Shown in pieces: positions 25,688 to 36,300 of a DNA stretch of 64,000 nt. Position 1 is the stretch's first letter. Each line of letters begins with the position of its first letter. Origin of the DNA: Bacteroidales bacterium (GTDB taxonomy: Bacteria > Bacteroidota > Bacteroidia > Bacteroidales > UBA10428). The notes under the pieces were generated by a model. That model was not told where the DNA came from. It made no database searches and saw only the letters and a list, made by a program, of their open reading frames with translations. The position numbers and the translations under genes were made by a program. The stretch spans positions 62,001-126,000 of the forward strand of contig JAFGOZ010000699.1 in the NCBI GenBank assembly GCA_016926235.1, in the 5' to 3' direction.

Positions 25688-27163
25688 ATGATTACTCAAC
25701 GACTATTTTTTAAATACACTATAATGTTTATTATATATTTAAATGCTCAGGTATTTACTAGTGGACAAACACCCCTTAATACTATAGCAAAAGATAAATT
25801 AGAACAGAAGTGTATAAGTTATCCAATAACAATTGCTGTAATTGGAGATCCTCATCCCAAAGCTAGTGTTACATATAAATCATATTATGATGATTTAGTT
25901 CCAATTCTTAGAGATATAAGAAAATATAATCCGGATTTAATCATTTGTTGTGGTGATATGACAGATGGAGGATCTGTAGAGTATTTTAATGATTTTGCAG
26001 ATATAATTAATTATTGGATGGATACAACTTCTATTCCCTTTTTCTGTTTACCTGGTAATCATGATTTTGATAGGAGCTTGTTCAATGATTATTATAATAT
26101 CATTGGAGAGGAACTAAACTACTGTTTCGATGTTGGACATACTCGATTTGTTTTATTAAATAATGTACAACAGCCCGGAGATAATGCGTGGACTGTAGAT
26201 TTTAGAATATCAGATGAGGCAATTACAGATGCTATTAAATGGATAGTGAATATGCCATTAAATGGATTCGTTTTCACACATGTACCATTATATGAAAGCT
26301 CTTTTGCATCTTGTGGTATTTTTTCGGAATGTAGTGATCAATATACTATTGGTCCTGAGTCAGGTTATCCAGCACTTCATCTATTAAATAAGACTTATAA
26401 TGTAAGATCTTTATTCTCAGGTCACCTACATAAATTTGCTAAAGGGAATTATGATGGGGTAGACTATTTCATAACAGGCAGTGCCGGAGGTAATGTTGAT
26501 TGTGATCCAAAAGGAGAAATAAATCATTGGATGCTGGTTACGGTTGATGAAATGGCTAATATAAGTGCTGAGGTAAAATGGGAAGATGGTACTACTGATT
26601 ATTATTCATTAACAACTCCTTTTATAACAGGTACCACTTTTACTAAAGAGCAAATAACCGAGAACACAAAAAAAATATATTATGCAAGCAATAGTATTAC
26701 TGCCGGAAATAACTATAATATAGTGGATAATGCAACTGGTACGGGTGATATAAAATTTGTTGCAGCAAACATAATTGAGCTAACAACAGGGTTTACTGTT
26801 GAAAGAGGTGGTAGATTTACTGCACGGATTGTACCGGAATTACCATGTGGAAGCACAAAAAGTGCTACAGTTGCACAAACAGGATCATTACAAGGCATTA
26901 CAAACTATTCTCAGGATGTTTTAGAAGAAATGGTTAATGTATATCCTAATCCTGGCAAGGGATATTATTATATCAAAGGCTTGGAGGTAAATAGCAATGC
27001 ATTAATAATAGTTAAAAATGCATTAGGAAATACTGTATATACTGAGAAAATTTCAGTTTTTTCAGATGCTTCAATTGATATCTCGAATCAACCAGATGGC
27101 ATCTATTTTATCACCATAAATTTGGCAAATAGTATTATTAATAAACGGATTATTAAACAATAA
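25688..27163 (+). CDS. secreted metallophosphoesterase with T9SS domain
   Basis: 491 residues from ATG 25688. A TTG three codons upstream is the alternative. Signal peptide about 1-25. Calcineurin-type motifs appear in order: GDPHPKAS, CCGDMTDGG, LPGNHDFD, FTHVPLY and FSGHLHKF, so the two-metal site is complete. A beta segment with TTGFTVERGGRFTARI (about 375-390) closely resembles one in the preceding GH5-like protein. The last 75 residues are a type A T9SS domain (YPNPGKGYYYIK). Likely a surface phosphodiesterase or phosphatase, substrate unknown. Confidence 0.88.
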   Translation: MITQRLFFKYTIMFIIYLNAQVFTSGQTPLNTIAKDKLEQKCISYPITIAVIGDPHPKASVTYKSYYDDLVPILRDIRKYNPDLIICCGDMTDGGSVEYFNDFADIINYWMDTTSIPFFCLPGNHDFDRSLFNDYYNIIGEELNYCFDVGHTRFVLLNNVQQPGDNAWTVDFRISDEAITDAIKWIVNMPLNGFVFTHVPLYESSFASCGIFSECSDQYTIGPESGYPALHLLNKTYNVRSLFSGHLHKFAKGNYDGVDYFITGSAGGNVDCDPKGEINHWMLVTVDEMANISAEVKWEDGTTDYYSLTTPFITGTTFTKEQITENTKKIYYASNSITAGNNYNIVDNATGTGDIKFVAANIIELTTGFTVERGGRFTARIVPELPCGSTKSATVAQTGSLQGITNYSQDVLEEMVNVYPNPGKGYYYIKGLEVNSNALIIVKNALGNTVYTEKISVFSDASIDISNQPDGIYFITINLANSIINKRIIKQ

Positions 27164-27181
27164 TCAGTAATAGATAATTAG

Positions 27182-27215
27182 AAAAGCAGGTTAGTCATTC
27201 AACCTGCTTTTTTAT
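27182..27215. terminator. bidirectional terminator
   Basis: An 11-bp perfect stem (AAAAGCAGGTT with AACCTGCTTTT, 27182-27192 and 27201-27211) is followed by T residues, between two convergent genes. Confidence 0.85.
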
Positions 27216-27216
27216 T

Positions 27217-28242
27217 TTACTCCAGCCAAAACTCCAGCGGTTCCAGCTGAAATATCAGGTCATTTGGTCCTTTTACCAGAATATTGGTAATATAAAACCG
27301 GGAGCCATCATCAAGATCCTGTATATACTGCCTTTGCTGGTCGGTAAAGCTCGCGCCATTTGATCTTAGGCCATATGTATCGTTGCGGCGATCGGATACT
27401 GTAAATTCCATCACCTCAAAACGGGTATATTCGTATGCTTTGGGCTGGTCTATATCTAGTTTATTCACATACATTAAATCTTGCTTTCGCAATACGCCTC
27501 TCGAAACTCCCAGAACAGAAGCATGAAGCTGCGGTAATGGCAACGCCAGAAAATCCACTTTTGTTTCTTCTCTCACAATACCTGTTGAATCACTTATTGT
27601 AACGGTTATACTCACCAATCCCTCTTTATATACCCTGGCCATATATTGTTTGCCCACCTTCCGGATTTCTCCTTCGCTAATACTTACATCATATAATCCA
27701 TCCGGCACATCCGCATATATGTCAATCGGATTATCAATCCCGATAAATAGCATATCTATCCTTTCCTGGATATCCGGCCTTCCTTCGGTTTCCAATTGTA
27801 TGGTATCGGGAATTACGATGGAAAGGATACCGACGGCGCATCCCTCCTTCCCTTCCTTAAAAGACATCAGCACCCTGTATACAGCGCTTTTATCACAATA
27901 GTAATCAAAAGACCGGTCGTCAATATTTTCGTAAAGATTTAAGGTTGACCCCAATAGTTCATTATTAGTATACAATTGCATAATGGCCTCGCCTTCTTTA
28001 TTTTCATCGCTCAGAACATTAAAGCGATAAATAATATTCTGCCTCAGGTATACCATGAAGCTTATAACAGGGGCCGGTTTTTTGGGAGTGCCTTTTTTCA
28101 GTTGTATTTTAAAATCGCGTACAAAGATGGTGTTGTCCCCGCTTTCCAGAAAGGCTTTTTCAACCAGGGAGTTGTCGCATTGCCCGTAAATAGCTACAGG
28201 AGTTAATAAAAGAAAAAGGATTGTCTTAATTCTGATCTTCAT
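27217..28242 (-). CDS. secreted protein with GldM-type C-terminal region
   Basis: 341 residues from ATG 28242 (MKIRIKTILF...IYGQ signal peptide). The C-terminal 200 residues resemble the last domains of the T9SS motor protein GldM: SEGEIRKVGKQYMARV, VDFLALPLPQLHASVLGVSR, then SNGASFTDQQRQYI and FYITNILVKGPND. The TM helix and coiled part of GldM are missing. It overlaps the upstream gene by 17 nt and ends the ECF/FecR operon, so it is probably controlled by the surface-signalling system. The GldM relation is by eye. Confidence 0.75.
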   Translation of the reverse strand: MKIRIKTILFLLLTPVAIYGQCDNSLVEKAFLESGDNTIFVRDFKIQLKKGTPKKPAPVISFMVYLRQNIIYRFNVLSDENKEGEAIMQLYTNNELLGSTLNLYENIDDRSFDYYCDKSAVYRVLMSFKEGKEGCAVGILSIVIPDTIQLETEGRPDIQERIDMLFIGIDNPIDIYADVPDGLYDVSISEGEIRKVGKQYMARVYKEGLVSITVTISDSTGIVREETKVDFLALPLPQLHASVLGVSRGVLRKQDLMYVNKLDIDQPKAYEYTRFEVMEFTVSDRRNDTYGLRSNGASFTDQQRQYIQDLDDGSRFYITNILVKGPNDLIFQLEPLEFWLE

Positions 28243-29458
28243 TATTGCCAAAAGTAAAGAATTTTCCGATTCTTTTTTTGGTAATTATATCAGCAGACAT
28301 CATTGCATTGAAATTTTTTTTATCAATCTGGAACCATGTATGATCTATGGAATAGTGCCATGTACGGTTATTTCCCTTATGATTGAAGCCTAATCGCTGG
28401 CCATAACCTTTGGTGTTAATAATATTATTTGGATCGGGTTCGGAATTTAATCCGGATATGTCAATAAAGTCAGACCCATCCTGGTAGAAATTAAAATCGT
28501 TCGGATAAATTCCTTCCATGGCAACAAATATACCCTCTTTGGGAATCCGGATATCGTATTCATACACATCCACATTAAACCAGCCCTCCACATCACCCGG
28601 GGTAATAACCAGCATTTCAGACAGAAGGTCTTCACCAGGCTTGCCAGTCAATGTATCCATAGAATATATTCTAACCCTGAAAGGCGCATCCGTATCACCT
28701 TTCCCGGTCAAATAGTAGTTCACGGATTTTAGCTTAGATTCTCCTCCTTTTTTGTTTTCAATCCATATAGCAGTTTGTTGGCCATGAGTATCCATAAATA
28801 GTGAGCCGAATGAAAAATTACCGTTATTCCCGATTTCTTTAATTTCCCTTTGTTGTGTACTAACTCTTACAGGAGGTAAAACAAACGTTTTAGGAGTAAG
28901 GTAGACTGTATGCGTCCCTTTCTGGGAGAGTATATTTGATGAAAGTGTTATGTTTTCATATCCCATGGACGATATATATATTGTATCTTCCTCATAATCG
29001 GATATAACTGTCATCTCAAACTCTCCTTCCTGATCTGCTATCGTTCCCAGATAGGTGTCTTTAACACGCACACTTGCATAACTAACTGGTAATTTTGTTT
29101 CTCCATCAATCACCCTTCCTGAGATGACATATTTCTTTTTTAGTCTTTTCCCCTCTTCTTTTAAAACAATATTATTCCCATAAAACTGAAAGGTTATATT
29201 CGTGTTTTTAAATAATTCTTTCAGGGCATCCTTCATGGGCTTATCCTTAATATTGCAGGTAATCTTCTGCTGAAGTGACGGAAGGGATGTAAAGTATGTG
29301 AAATAATGATTTTCCTTCTCTGATAAATTTACCAGTATTGTCCTCAATTCTGTATCCTCATATACAATCGAAATTTTACGTTCCGGATCTATTTCCTGGG
29401 AAAAAAGGGAATACGATAACAAGAAACATAATCCGATTATTGCTACAAGACATTTCAA
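28226..29458 (-). CDS. STN plus carboxypeptidase-regulatory-like protein without TonB barrel
   Basis: 410 residues. Signal peptide 1-20. An STN domain (about 25-100: ISIVYEDTELRTILVNLSEK, LKELFKNTNITFQFYG) is followed by a carboxypeptidase-like beta domain (about 110-195: ISGRVIDGETKLPVSYASVR). The C-terminal half (about 200-400) is beta-rich and unassigned. In typical FecR operons this N-terminus precedes a plug and 22-strand barrel; here the protein ends at 410, far too short for a receptor. It follows FecR by 133 nt and overlaps the GldM-like gene. Confidence 0.82.
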   Translation of the reverse strand: MKCLVAIIGLCFLLSYSLFSQEIDPERKISIVYEDTELRTILVNLSEKENHYFTYFTSLPSLQQKITCNIKDKPMKDALKELFKNTNITFQFYGNNIVLKEEGKRLKKKYVISGRVIDGETKLPVSYASVRVKDTYLGTIADQEGEFEMTVISDYEEDTIYISSMGYENITLSSNILSQKGTHTVYLTPKTFVLPPVRVSTQQREIKEIGNNGNFSFGSLFMDTHGQQTAIWIENKKGGESKLKSVNYYLTGKGDTDAPFRVRIYSMDTLTGKPGEDLLSEMLVITPGDVEGWFNVDVYEYDIRIPKEGIFVAMEGIYPNDFNFYQDGSDFIDISGLNSEPDPNNIINTKGYGQRLGFNHKGNNRTWHYSIDHTWFQIDKKNFNAMMSADIITKKRIGKFFTFGNNEDQN

Positions 29459-29591
29459 TTAAACCAGTTTTAAAGAATGTAAAGTTCAATTTCACGCAAA
29501 GGCCGTAAAACATTAAAACAAATATCGCAAAGGCCAACTTAACATATTTTACTACACCATATAAAACCTGAGTAGAAAATATTCTGTTATT

Positions 29592-30602
29592 TTAATTCTT
29601 CTTTTTGAGTATGATATGCTCCCCTGAATGAGTAACTATGACTTCATCTGTCAATTCAATTACTTTAAGGACATCCTCCAGTTGCGGTTCACTAAAAGTA
29701 GTTGTAAGCTCCATATTACCAACATATTCATCTCCAATGAGGATGCTGGTCTCAAAATAGTTGGACAGAGTTTGTGCTACATCCTTCATGGCTGTGCTCT
29801 GGAAAACAATTTTCCGCGTTTTCCATGAATCAAAATTCTCATTTCGGATTACAGACTTCTCAATAGCCTGTGTCTCTTTATTTAGCACACATTGCTCACC
29901 GGCAGCTATTTTTGTCGTAATTGTATTATCATCCAATGAATTAACCCTAACTAAACCTTCCGATACGCTCACAATCTCTTCATTTTCTTCATCCATAGCC
30001 CTCACATTAAATGATGTACCCAAAACTTTTATTGCCGCATGTTCTGTTTCGATGATAAAAGGTTTACCAGTATCTTTAGTAATTTTAAAATATGCTTCAC
30101 CGGTAAGTTTTACTCTTCTCTCATTTCCTGTAAATTCTTTTGGATAGGTAAATGTTGATGAGGAATTTATCCAGATTATACTTCCATCGGATAGCTTTAA
30201 TTCTACCCTTTCGTTAATAACTGTATTCACTGTGACCCGGGAGACATCTTTATGTTGCTGAATGCTCCTGTAACCAAAATACAAGCCGGTCAATAAAACA
30301 ATAGAAGCTGCTACCCGGTATATATACCTTAGAGTTCTTGATCTCCCGTACCTGTTGTTTATCATTGAATCCGGATTGCTATCAAATGCAGCTATTTTTT
30401 GATTTACTTTTTCAAGACTTGCTTCTACATCAAAATCAGGTGTTTCAGCCACAGTATTCTCCCATACCGCCTGAAATTCGTCAAACAACCGTTCGTTTTT
30501 GTCCGACATTTTTCGCCAGTTCTCTATCTTGTTCTTTTCCAATTCCGTACAATTGCCGGAAAAGAACTTCACTATCTCACTATCTGTCATATCCTTTCGC
30601 AT
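29592..30602 (-). CDS. FecR family anti-sigma factor
   Basis: 336 residues. A short cytoplasmic N-terminus (DSEIVKFFSGNCTELEKNKI) is followed by a membrane helix at about 90-112 (YIYRVAASIVLLTGLYFGY). The periplasmic FecR domain (about 125-225) has LPDG-like KLSDGSIIWINSSSTFTYP and FNVRAMDEENEEIVSVSEG. A C-terminal DUF4974 region lies at about 260-330. FecR proteins hold the ECF sigma factor until a periplasmic signal arrives. It follows the sigma gene by 61 nt. The ATG at 30590 (MTDSEI) is an alternative start. Confidence 0.93.
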   Translation of the reverse strand: MRKDMTDSEIVKFFSGNCTELEKNKIENWRKMSDKNERLFDEFQAVWENTVAETPDFDVEASLEKVNQKIAAFDSNPDSMINNRYGRSRTLRYIYRVAASIVLLTGLYFGYRSIQQHKDVSRVTVNTVINERVELKLSDGSIIWINSSSTFTYPKEFTGNERRVKLTGEAYFKITKDTGKPFIIETEHAAIKVLGTSFNVRAMDEENEEIVSVSEGLVRVNSLDDNTITTKIAAGEQCVLNKETQAIEKSVIRNENFDSWKTRKIVFQSTAMKDVAQTLSNYFETSILIGDEYVGNMELTTTFSEPQLEDVLKVIELTDEVIVTHSGEHIILKKKN

Positions 30603-30663
30603 ATATAAATATATTTACCTTTAAGACCATTGCCAAATGAAAACCCCTACAATTTAGTATTTT

Positions 30664-31221
30664 TTATAAAAAAAGTTTTTCAAGCATAGGCTTAAGCGTT
30701 GCCCTAAGCTTATGAAAGGCTTTAGTCATTTGATTTTCAACAGTTTTATATGATAAATTTAAATAATTAGCAATTTCTTCGTTGGTTAATCCTTCATTGC
30801 GGCTCAAATAAAAAACCAACCTGCATTTTTCAGGCAGGGCTTCCATACCTTTTTGAACAAGGGCATTTATCTCTTCCGAAGTAAGTTTATTCTCCGTATC
30901 ATCCTTTTTCAGGCTCATTTCGGCATAAGCTTGTTCATAACTCATCCGGGTATTCTTCTTTTGCAGGTAATTAAGGGCTGTATTTTTCACAGAAACATAC
31001 AGGTATGCCATGAGCGACTTCTGGATTGCAATAGTCTCTTTCTGCTCCCATAAGCGTACAAAAAATTCCTGCACTACTTCATCAGTTGTATCCTTGTCTT
31101 TTACATACTGATAACAATACCGGCATAATGGCTTGTAATACACCCTGAACAGTTCATCAAAAGCGGCTTTGCTACCCTTCTTTAACTGGTTGAATAGTAA
31201 TATGTCCTTTTGCGGATCCAA
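30664..31221 (-). CDS. ECF-type RNA polymerase sigma-70 factor
   Basis: 185 residues, normal for Bacteroidota FecI-like factors. Region 2 (about 15-85: FDELFRVYYKPLCRYCYQYV, DEVVQEFFVRLWEQ) and region 4 (about 125-175: LPEKCRLVFYLSRNEGLTNE, YLNLSYKTVENQM) are complete. It starts the operon sigma, FecR, STN protein, GldM-like protein. Confidence 0.95.
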   Translation of the reverse strand: MDPQKDILLFNQLKKGSKAAFDELFRVYYKPLCRYCYQYVKDKDTTDEVVQEFFVRLWEQKETIAIQKSLMAYLYVSVKNTALNYLQKKNTRMSYEQAYAEMSLKKDDTENKLTSEEINALVQKGMEALPEKCRLVFYLSRNEGLTNEEIANYLNLSYKTVENQMTKAFHKLRATLKPMLEKLFL

Positions 31222-31303
31222 TGATCTGATTAAATTCGAAATGCTAAAATAAGAATTTAAACCGAATTGTATAAATTTTTGCTTTTATTGAATGAACAAC
31301 TTA

Positions 31304-31708
31304 TTAAAATCGTGATAAAAAATAAATAAAACGTAAAACATATATAAATATAAATGAGGTTATTACAATTAGAAGGAAAATATTTCGAATATAACGGAGC
31401 TTATTGTTTTTCAAAATCAAATAGCCAATCTCAACAAAATATAAAAGGAATAGAGGGACTACTGCAAAATTGTATTGAATGGCCTGCCCGAAATGAAAAT
31501 GCATCAACGAGCTAATTGCTCTTGAGATTCCACAAAACGGACACTGAAATCCCAAAATACGATAGTGTAAACAAACCTGGAGTCCTGAATCAGAGATTTT
31601 TTCTTCCGGGATAATAGCTGTTACTGCCAGCAATATGCCAACAACAACAACCAGGATATACTGGTCACGTATGCTAAGCTTTATTTTTCGTATAGTATTG
31701 AATTTCAC
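31304..31708 (-). CDS. DUF2752 membrane protein
   Basis: 134 residues. Membrane helices lie at about 18-36, 72-95 and 107-130. The signature FQCPFCGISRAISSLMHFHF (about 54-73) is the conserved CPxCGxTR block of DUF2752. Function is unknown. It begins 2 nt after the rtcB stop, so it is probably co-transcribed with rtcB. Confidence 0.85.
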   Translation of the reverse strand: MKFNTIRKIKLSIRDQYILVVVVGILLAVTAIIPEEKISDSGLQVCLHYRILGFQCPFCGISRAISSLMHFHFGQAIQYNFAVVPLFLLYFVEIGYLILKNNKLRYIRNIFLLIVITSFIFIYVLRFIYFLSRF

Positions 31709-31709
31709 G

Positions 31710-33137
31710 TTAATCCCCGCTCATTTTAACAATTTTCGGATAAAAAATCCCTTCTGTTTCAACCAGGTCCCTTTGGTATTTCATTACCCTGGTAATATCT
31801 TTATAAGCCATCGGGGCTTCATCTGTACCGCCTCCTATAAGCGTAACACCTGCACTTTGCAATACCTGGTTTAACTCTTTCTGGCTAAAGGATTGCTTTG
31901 CCCTTGAACGGGACATCTTTCGCCCGGCCCCATGTGAAGCGGAATATATCGAGTCCGGATTGCCCATCCCTTTTACAATATATGCGGGTGTGGTCATAGA
32001 TCCCGGAATGACTCCCAGTACACCCTTTTGTGCCGGCGTAGCTCCCTTTCTATGGACTATTACATCAGTCCCGTCATCCAGTTTTTCTTTCCAGGCAAAG
32101 TTGTGATGGTTCTCAACCTTAAACAAAGGTTTTTCACCCAGGTATTTTGCAATTTTCGCATGGATTATCTCATGACATGCTTTTGAATAGTCCCCTGCAA
32201 GGCTCATAGCTTCCCAGTACTCAATTCCTTCCTGTGTGTCAAGGTCAATCCATGCCAGGTTTATCGCACCTTTGGGTAAAGCACACAAACGTTTTGCAAT
32301 CTGGGTGTAATGTGTGGCAATAGCCGCCCCCAGCCTTCGTGAACCTGAGTGGGATAGTATTCCTAAATAACTTCCGGCAGGAATATGAAAACTGTTGCCA
32401 TCTGTAAGCTCAACAATACCAATATCCACAAAATGATTCCCACTCCCTGACGATCCTAACTGTTTATATGCAGTGGATTTATATTCCTTCAATATTGGAA
32501 TTTCAAAGAATATCTTCCTGTCCATCACTTCATGATCTTTTGGTCCCGATACAGTAGCATTTTTCCCAAAACTGGTACATTCTTCAAGCATATTTTTAAG
32601 GCTTGCTTTACTCCCATTAATATAAGAAGGAGGAATATCAAACACTGAAAGGCACATGCGGCATCCGATATCCATGCCCACACCATAAGGAATAACTGCG
32701 TTTCGTGTAGCCAGAACTCCCCCAATAGGCAAACCATAACCTTCGTGAGCATCAGCCATAAGGGCTCCCTTTACCGTAATAGGAAGTTTCATGGCCATTT
32801 CCATCTGGTTTATTGCCGAATACTCTACTTCATTTACTCCATAGGAGGTATAATCCTGGTGATGGCTCCTTAGACTTATTGAGAGGGTTTGGTTTTTCAC
32901 TATTATTTTTTCAGATGCCTGCATTGGGGGATATAAAGCTTCAACGATGGGGCTATATATGTTATGCTTTCGATATTTCTCTTTATTCTCGAAAATGTCT
33001 TTCAGAACCTGAATCGCCTGCATTTTTTCATTGCCCCTGAACCGGGATTGAATAATATTTATGGCTACCGATATTGCTTTATCATTGGTATATCCTATTT
33101 TATTTAATTCCCGGCCACGTAATTTAAGCCTTTTCAT
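31710..33137 (-). CDS. rtcB: RtcB family RNA-splicing ligase
   Basis: 475 residues. Metal and active-site blocks are visible: GVGMDIGCRMCLSV (Asp and Cys ligands), GNHFVDIG, SHSGSRRLG, HRKGATPAQKGVLGVIPGS and YSASHGAGRKMSR (the GMP-accepting His). The reaction is GTP-dependent joining of 2',3'-cyclic phosphate (or 3'-phosphate) ends to 5'-OH RNA ends, in RNA repair or tRNA maturation. The N-terminal 90 residues (YTNDKAISVAINIIQSRFRG) are typical of the Bacteroidota/long subgroup. Start at ATG 33137. Confidence 0.93.
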   Translation of the reverse strand: MKRLKLRGRELNKIGYTNDKAISVAINIIQSRFRGNEKMQAIQVLKDIFENKEKYRKHNIYSPIVEALYPPMQASEKIIVKNQTLSISLRSHHQDYTSYGVNEVEYSAINQMEMAMKLPITVKGALMADAHEGYGLPIGGVLATRNAVIPYGVGMDIGCRMCLSVFDIPPSYINGSKASLKNMLEECTSFGKNATVSGPKDHEVMDRKIFFEIPILKEYKSTAYKQLGSSGSGNHFVDIGIVELTDGNSFHIPAGSYLGILSHSGSRRLGAAIATHYTQIAKRLCALPKGAINLAWIDLDTQEGIEYWEAMSLAGDYSKACHEIIHAKIAKYLGEKPLFKVENHHNFAWKEKLDDGTDVIVHRKGATPAQKGVLGVIPGSMTTPAYIVKGMGNPDSIYSASHGAGRKMSRSRAKQSFSQKELNQVLQSAGVTLIGGGTDEAPMAYKDITRVMKYQRDLVETEGIFYPKIVKMSGD

Positions 33138-33325
33138 AACTACAAAATTAGACGATTATTTAAACTATAACAGTACATTCATATACATTTAACATGTATT
33201 ATTTAAAAACAATTTAAATAAACAATAAAATGAATAATTTATGGTTCATTTTCAAAAACTTACTAAAAAAGTAATGTAAAATTACTAATATTGTATCGTA
33301 AATCTTATTAAAAAACTATCATTAA

Positions 33326-33370
33326 CATTAGGGGAAATTGGATGTTACTTGTCATTGTAGTAAGGATTCC
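33326..33370 (+). promoter_or_regulatory. leader motif shared with 20182 and 22701
   Basis: ATTAGGGGAAATTGG at 33326 and the following 30 nt (TTACTTGTCATTGTAGTAAGG) line up with the sequences upstream of 22791 and at 20182. It ends about 20 nt before the protease ATG. No TAnnTTTG element is present nearby, so a regulator- or alternative-sigma-dependent promoter is possible. Confidence 0.4.
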
Positions 33371-33390
33371 ATATTAAATTAAAATTCACT

Positions 33391-36300
33391 ATGAAAAAAC
33401 TATTATTCAGTGTTTGCCTGATATTAGGAATATTGGGAAATTTAACAGTTAAAGCTCAGCAAGCAACGACTATTATTAGTTTTAAATCGGGCAAAAACCC
33501 TGGCGAATCTTTAGAGATGCCTGTAAGAAAAGTTGCCCAGCAAGGGGAAAAAGATGTTTTGGTAGAATACTCCTTTGAAGGTGCTACCCGGGCCATTAAA
33601 GAGGTAAACGAAGTACAATATGATTTTTTACATGTGGAAGGTTTTGGTTTGCTTTCACAGGTTGGAAAACCTGCACTGCCAATGCATAATGATATGATTG
33701 CCCTACCAATTGGATCAGAGGCAAAAATCGAGATCCTGGAAACTGAATACATGGATTATGAAGGATTTTATATACACCCGGCATTAAAACCAGCATACGA
33801 TATATACGGTGGAGATGAACCGGAATTTGAGATCGATTCTGTTCTTTACTCTACTAATGCAATGTTCCCTGAAGAAATCGTAGAAATAACCAACATTCAA
33901 ATAACAAGAGGTGTCCCTGTTGCAATGATTCAGGTTAAGCCCGTTCAGTTCAATCCTGTTAGCAAGAAAATCAGAGTATATTCAAAAATAACTTACCGGC
34001 TTCATTTTATTGCTGGAGCTGGCAAAACTACATTAGATGGTGCAAATACAAATTATGCCAACCTGTTACTAAAGAACATTGTAATAAATCCTGTAGAATT
34101 AGATAACATATCAGAAGCTACAAAATCCATAAAAGCTTCAGGAGACCGGTATGATTATATTATCATCACAACTCCCGAATTCGAAGCTATGGCAGACACT
34201 TTAGCCAGGTGGAAAAATCAATTGGGATATACTGTTGAAATCGTTTCAAAATATGGATGGACTTCAAACGAGGTAAAAGACAGCGTACACATCAGGTATA
34301 ATGCATGGTCCCCTCGCCCTGATTATTTGCTTATTATAGGAGATCATGAAGATGTGCCCGGAGAATTGCTTACAACAGGAGGCTATGGCACCTGGGCTAC
34401 CGACTTATACTATGTTTGTATGGATGGGGCTTCGGATTTCTATCCTGATATGGCACGTGGAAGAATATCCGTATCTGATGCGGCTGAAGCAGAAATTGTT
34501 ATTAATAAGATCATTAATTATGAAAAAAATCCTCCTGCAAACACCCGTTTCTATGATAATACCCTGCATTGTGCATATTTTCAGCATGCTGGCGGAGGGT
34601 ATGCAGAAAGACGGTTTGCCCAAACCGCTGAAGAGGCACTGCAATATGTTAGTACAACCCAAACGAAGAATGTTCACAGGGTTTACTATACTGAACCATC
34701 TGTAACACCTACTAACTGGAATAATGGATATTATTCTGCAGGAGAACCCATACCATCATACCTGCTAAAACCAGGCTTTGCATGGGACGGGGATAACCTT
34801 GATATTATTTCCCGAATTGATTCAGGATCGCTATATGTATTGCACAGAGACCATGGCGATGTAACACTATGGGGCGATCCCTATTTTTCCACAACGGATA
34901 TCAATAACTTAAACAATGGAGACTTACTCCCCATCGTTTTTAGTTTAAACTGCCTGACAGGGAAATACTACAGTACAGAATGTTTTTCAGAAGCATTTAT
35001 AAGAAAGCAAAACGGCGGATCTGTCGGAGTATTTGGAATGGCCAACGTCAGTATGAGTGGCTATAATGATGCCATTGGACTGGGAATTTTTGATGCCATC
35101 TGGGCTTCACCCGGCCTGGTTGCAAATTTTACAGGCTCTGCAAGTACAACAGGTACTCTTACACCTCATGGGTCCATTTATACTATGGGAGATGTCCTTA
35201 ACCAGAGTTTAATAAGGATGGATGAAACCTGGGGTGACGGATGGGGATATAGCCAGTATGAACATGAGCTGTTCCATTATTTTGGAGACCCTGCAATGAG
35301 AATGTGGACCAATATACCTGATACAATGGAAGCTGTTCACGATGACACGCTCAATTGCGGTACAACTTCTATCAATGTGTCTTCTCCAAACTGTAGTGAA
35401 GGACTTGCTACTATATATTTTAATAATAAGTTAATAGGAAAGACCTATCTGTCAGGAGGGACAGGCACAATCCTCCTCGATGAACCTCTTTATGACGTAT
35501 CAGACAGGGCTCTGCTTACCATTTCAGAACAGAATTTCGTACCTTATATTGCAGAAATTTTTGTTAAGTCAAACTGCACAATTGCTCCTGTCACTAAATT
35601 TAACATTGAAAGTTCTACTGCATGTTCTGGTGAGGCTTTTCAGCTAACTGACAAATCTTATTTTTCACCTACTTCCTGGGATTGGAAAATTACTCCTGAA
35701 GCAAGCGTAACCTTTGCAGATACATGTACTTCATCTTCACGTAATCCAAGGATTATATTTAATGATCCGGGAACATACACAATCAGGCTCATCACATCCA
35801 ATGTATATGGAAGTGATACGTTAATAAAGACCAACATTGTAGAAGTAAATGATATAGTTGCTGATTTTAAATATTCAGGTTCACTATGTACTTCCGATAT
35901 CATTTCTTTCCAGGACAACTCCTCCTGTAACCCTACATCCTGGGAATGGACCATTACCCCAAATACTTGCATATATACCAATGGAACCGACTCCTTGTCA
36001 CAAAATCCTGATGTTATTTTCCAGAATGCCGGAACTTATAGCATTAAACTAAAAGCGTTCAACAGTTTTGGTATTGATTCAATCACCAAATCTATTACGC
36101 TTGCTAATGAGTTAATTATCGGAACTGATAAAAACGGTAATCTGCACCTGCCTATTGAACCCTATTACGGCTATTCATACAGTCAAACCATTTATGAAAA
36201 CAGTGATATAGGAAGCGGAAAAGTTATTACAAAAATTTACTATGACTGGACTGGTACAAATACCTGGTCAGATGCCATCGTTGTGTATATGGGACATACT

